Assembly: GCA_002713285.1 (NCBI GenBank)
Contig: PAVX01000019.1
Coordinates: 34,562 to 53,419, forward strand
DNA from: Flavobacteriales bacterium
GTDB taxonomy: Bacteria; Bacteroidota; Bacteroidia; Flavobacteriales; TMED113
DNA length: 18,858 nt
Direction of reading: 5' to 3'
Part shown: positions 18,342 to 18,858 of the stretch, one piece after another
How positions within the stretch are numbered: position 1 is the first letter of the stretch
How the letters are laid out: each line of letters begins with the position of its first letter
Translations under genes and position numbers: made by a program
Notes under the pieces: generated by a model
What the model was told of the DNA's origin: nothing
The model's input: the letters and a program-made list of their open reading frames with translations, nothing else
The model's database searches: none

Positions 18342-18858
18342 GAAGTATTTTTTTTCACTTTTTTTCACTTTTTTTCATCCTTATTCAATTTGCAATTCTT
18401 GCAGAGAATGATCAGGAAGTATTTATTCAAAAAGAGTACTCCTATGAGTCTATTGTAGGTTTAGATTTAGAAATTAATCCAACAGATTTTTTGATTTTAT
18501 ATCAAAATGGCGTATTTGAATATGAAGTAGATGCTATAAAAGCTAATGGAACTTGGTCTTTGATTCAAGATGTTCTTCAGTTTCATTATAATGCTCCAAT
18601 TGATACAATTAGAAATTTTGAAATTATTGAATTGTCTCGGAATTCAATTACTTTATTGGAGGGTGATGTTCAGTTTGAGCTGAGGCATCGATTTTCTAAC
18701 AAGGTTAATATGTTTTCTAAACGTATTAATGCTTCTTTTTCTCCAATTGTTTCAAGTATAGGAAGTGTTATATTTTATGATATAACAAAACTATTTGGTG
18801 CACATAAAAATATTCCATTTATAGTAGTTTGGCTTGTGTTCGGAGCTTTATTTTTTAC
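18338..18858 (+). CDS. N-terminal part of a membrane protein, probably AGCS-type amino acid symporter with a secreted lipocalin-like domain
   Basis: The reading frame opens at the ATGA overlap and stays open to the window end, giving 173 complete codons with no stop. Residues 1-22 are a very hydrophobic signal peptide or anchor. Residues about 40-115 read as a small beta-rich domain; the pattern NGVFEYEV, GTWSLIQDVLQF, IIELSRNSITLLEG recalls lipocalin-like domains of Bacteroidota. From about 133 the sequence changes to a short helix and then a membrane helix starting near 159 (IPFIVVWLVFGALFFT). That last stretch resembles the first membrane helix of alanine/glycine:cation symporters (AGCS), often annotated in flavobacteria as amino acid carrier proteins. 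Both domain calls are from memory of family patterns; the body of the transporter would lie beyond the window. Another membrane-protein type remains possible. A 10-bp tandem repeat lies within the signal-peptide codons. Confidence 0.65.
   Translation, partial: MRSIFFHFFSLFFILIQFAILAENDQEVFIQKEYSYESIVGLDLEINPTDFLILYQNGVFEYEVDAIKANGTWSLIQDVLQFHYNAPIDTIRNFEIIELSRNSITLLEGDVQFELRHRFSNKVNMFSKRINASFSPIVSSIGSVIFYDITKLFGAHKNIPFIVVWLVFGALFF
18348..18378 (+). repeat. Tandem 10-bp T-rich repeat inside signal-peptide codons
   Basis: The unit TTTTTTTCAC occurs twice and a third time with a changed last base (TTTTTTTCAT): T runs at 18348-18355, 18359-18365 and 18369-18375, each followed by CAC, CAC and CAT. 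The unit length is not a multiple of three, so gain or loss of one unit would shift the frame at codons 4-14 of the last gene. Confidence 0.85.

Overview
The window is AT-rich chromosomal DNA from a member of the Bacteroidota, most likely a marine or aquatic Flavobacteriia/Flavobacteriales bacterium. The evidence is two proteins ending in type IX secretion (T9SS) sorting domains, a PorE-like OmpA/TPR/beta-propeller protein, a fused SecDF, starts without Shine-Dalgarno sequences, a TAnnTTTG-type promoter, and an eukaryote-like type II glutamine synthetase. It is mostly a housekeeping region; I see no CRISPR array, integrase, insertion sequence, rRNA or tRNA, and no gene-free stretch over 300 bases.

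Left part (1-7422): the C-terminal two thirds of gyrB and a complete mdh lie on the plus strand. Each is followed tail-to-tail by a large minus-strand gene for a secreted T9SS cargo. The first is an 893-residue protein with SprB-like repeats, a PKD domain and a type B sorting domain. The second is a 765-residue FG-GAP/VCBS protein with a type A sorting domain.

Middle (7544-14344): a plausible promoter leads into secDF, followed closely by a short TatA-like gene. Then come a type II glutamine synthetase gene and a gene for a PorE-like periplasmic T9SS component, closed by a clear intrinsic terminator. Sec export, Tat export, a T9SS envelope part and two T9SS cargos thus sit within about 13 kb.

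Right part (14357-end): a tightly packed run of purM, prfA and pyrF, then an RmlD-like reductase gene and the start of a membrane-protein gene cut by the window edge. purM and prfA are one base apart. prfA and pyrF directly abut and share a reading frame, separated only by a UAG stop, which RF1 itself must decode. The reductase and the last gene overlap by ATGA. The last gene has a 10-bp tandem repeat inside its signal-peptide codons and appears to join a secreted lipocalin-like domain to the start of an AGCS-type amino acid symporter.

The observations most worth a second look are the in-frame prfA-UAG-pyrF junction, the slippable repeat at the start of the last gene together with that gene's unusual domain layout, and the two T9SS cargo genes lying antisense among gyrB, mdh and secDF. 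I found no convincing wholly new multi-gene system.
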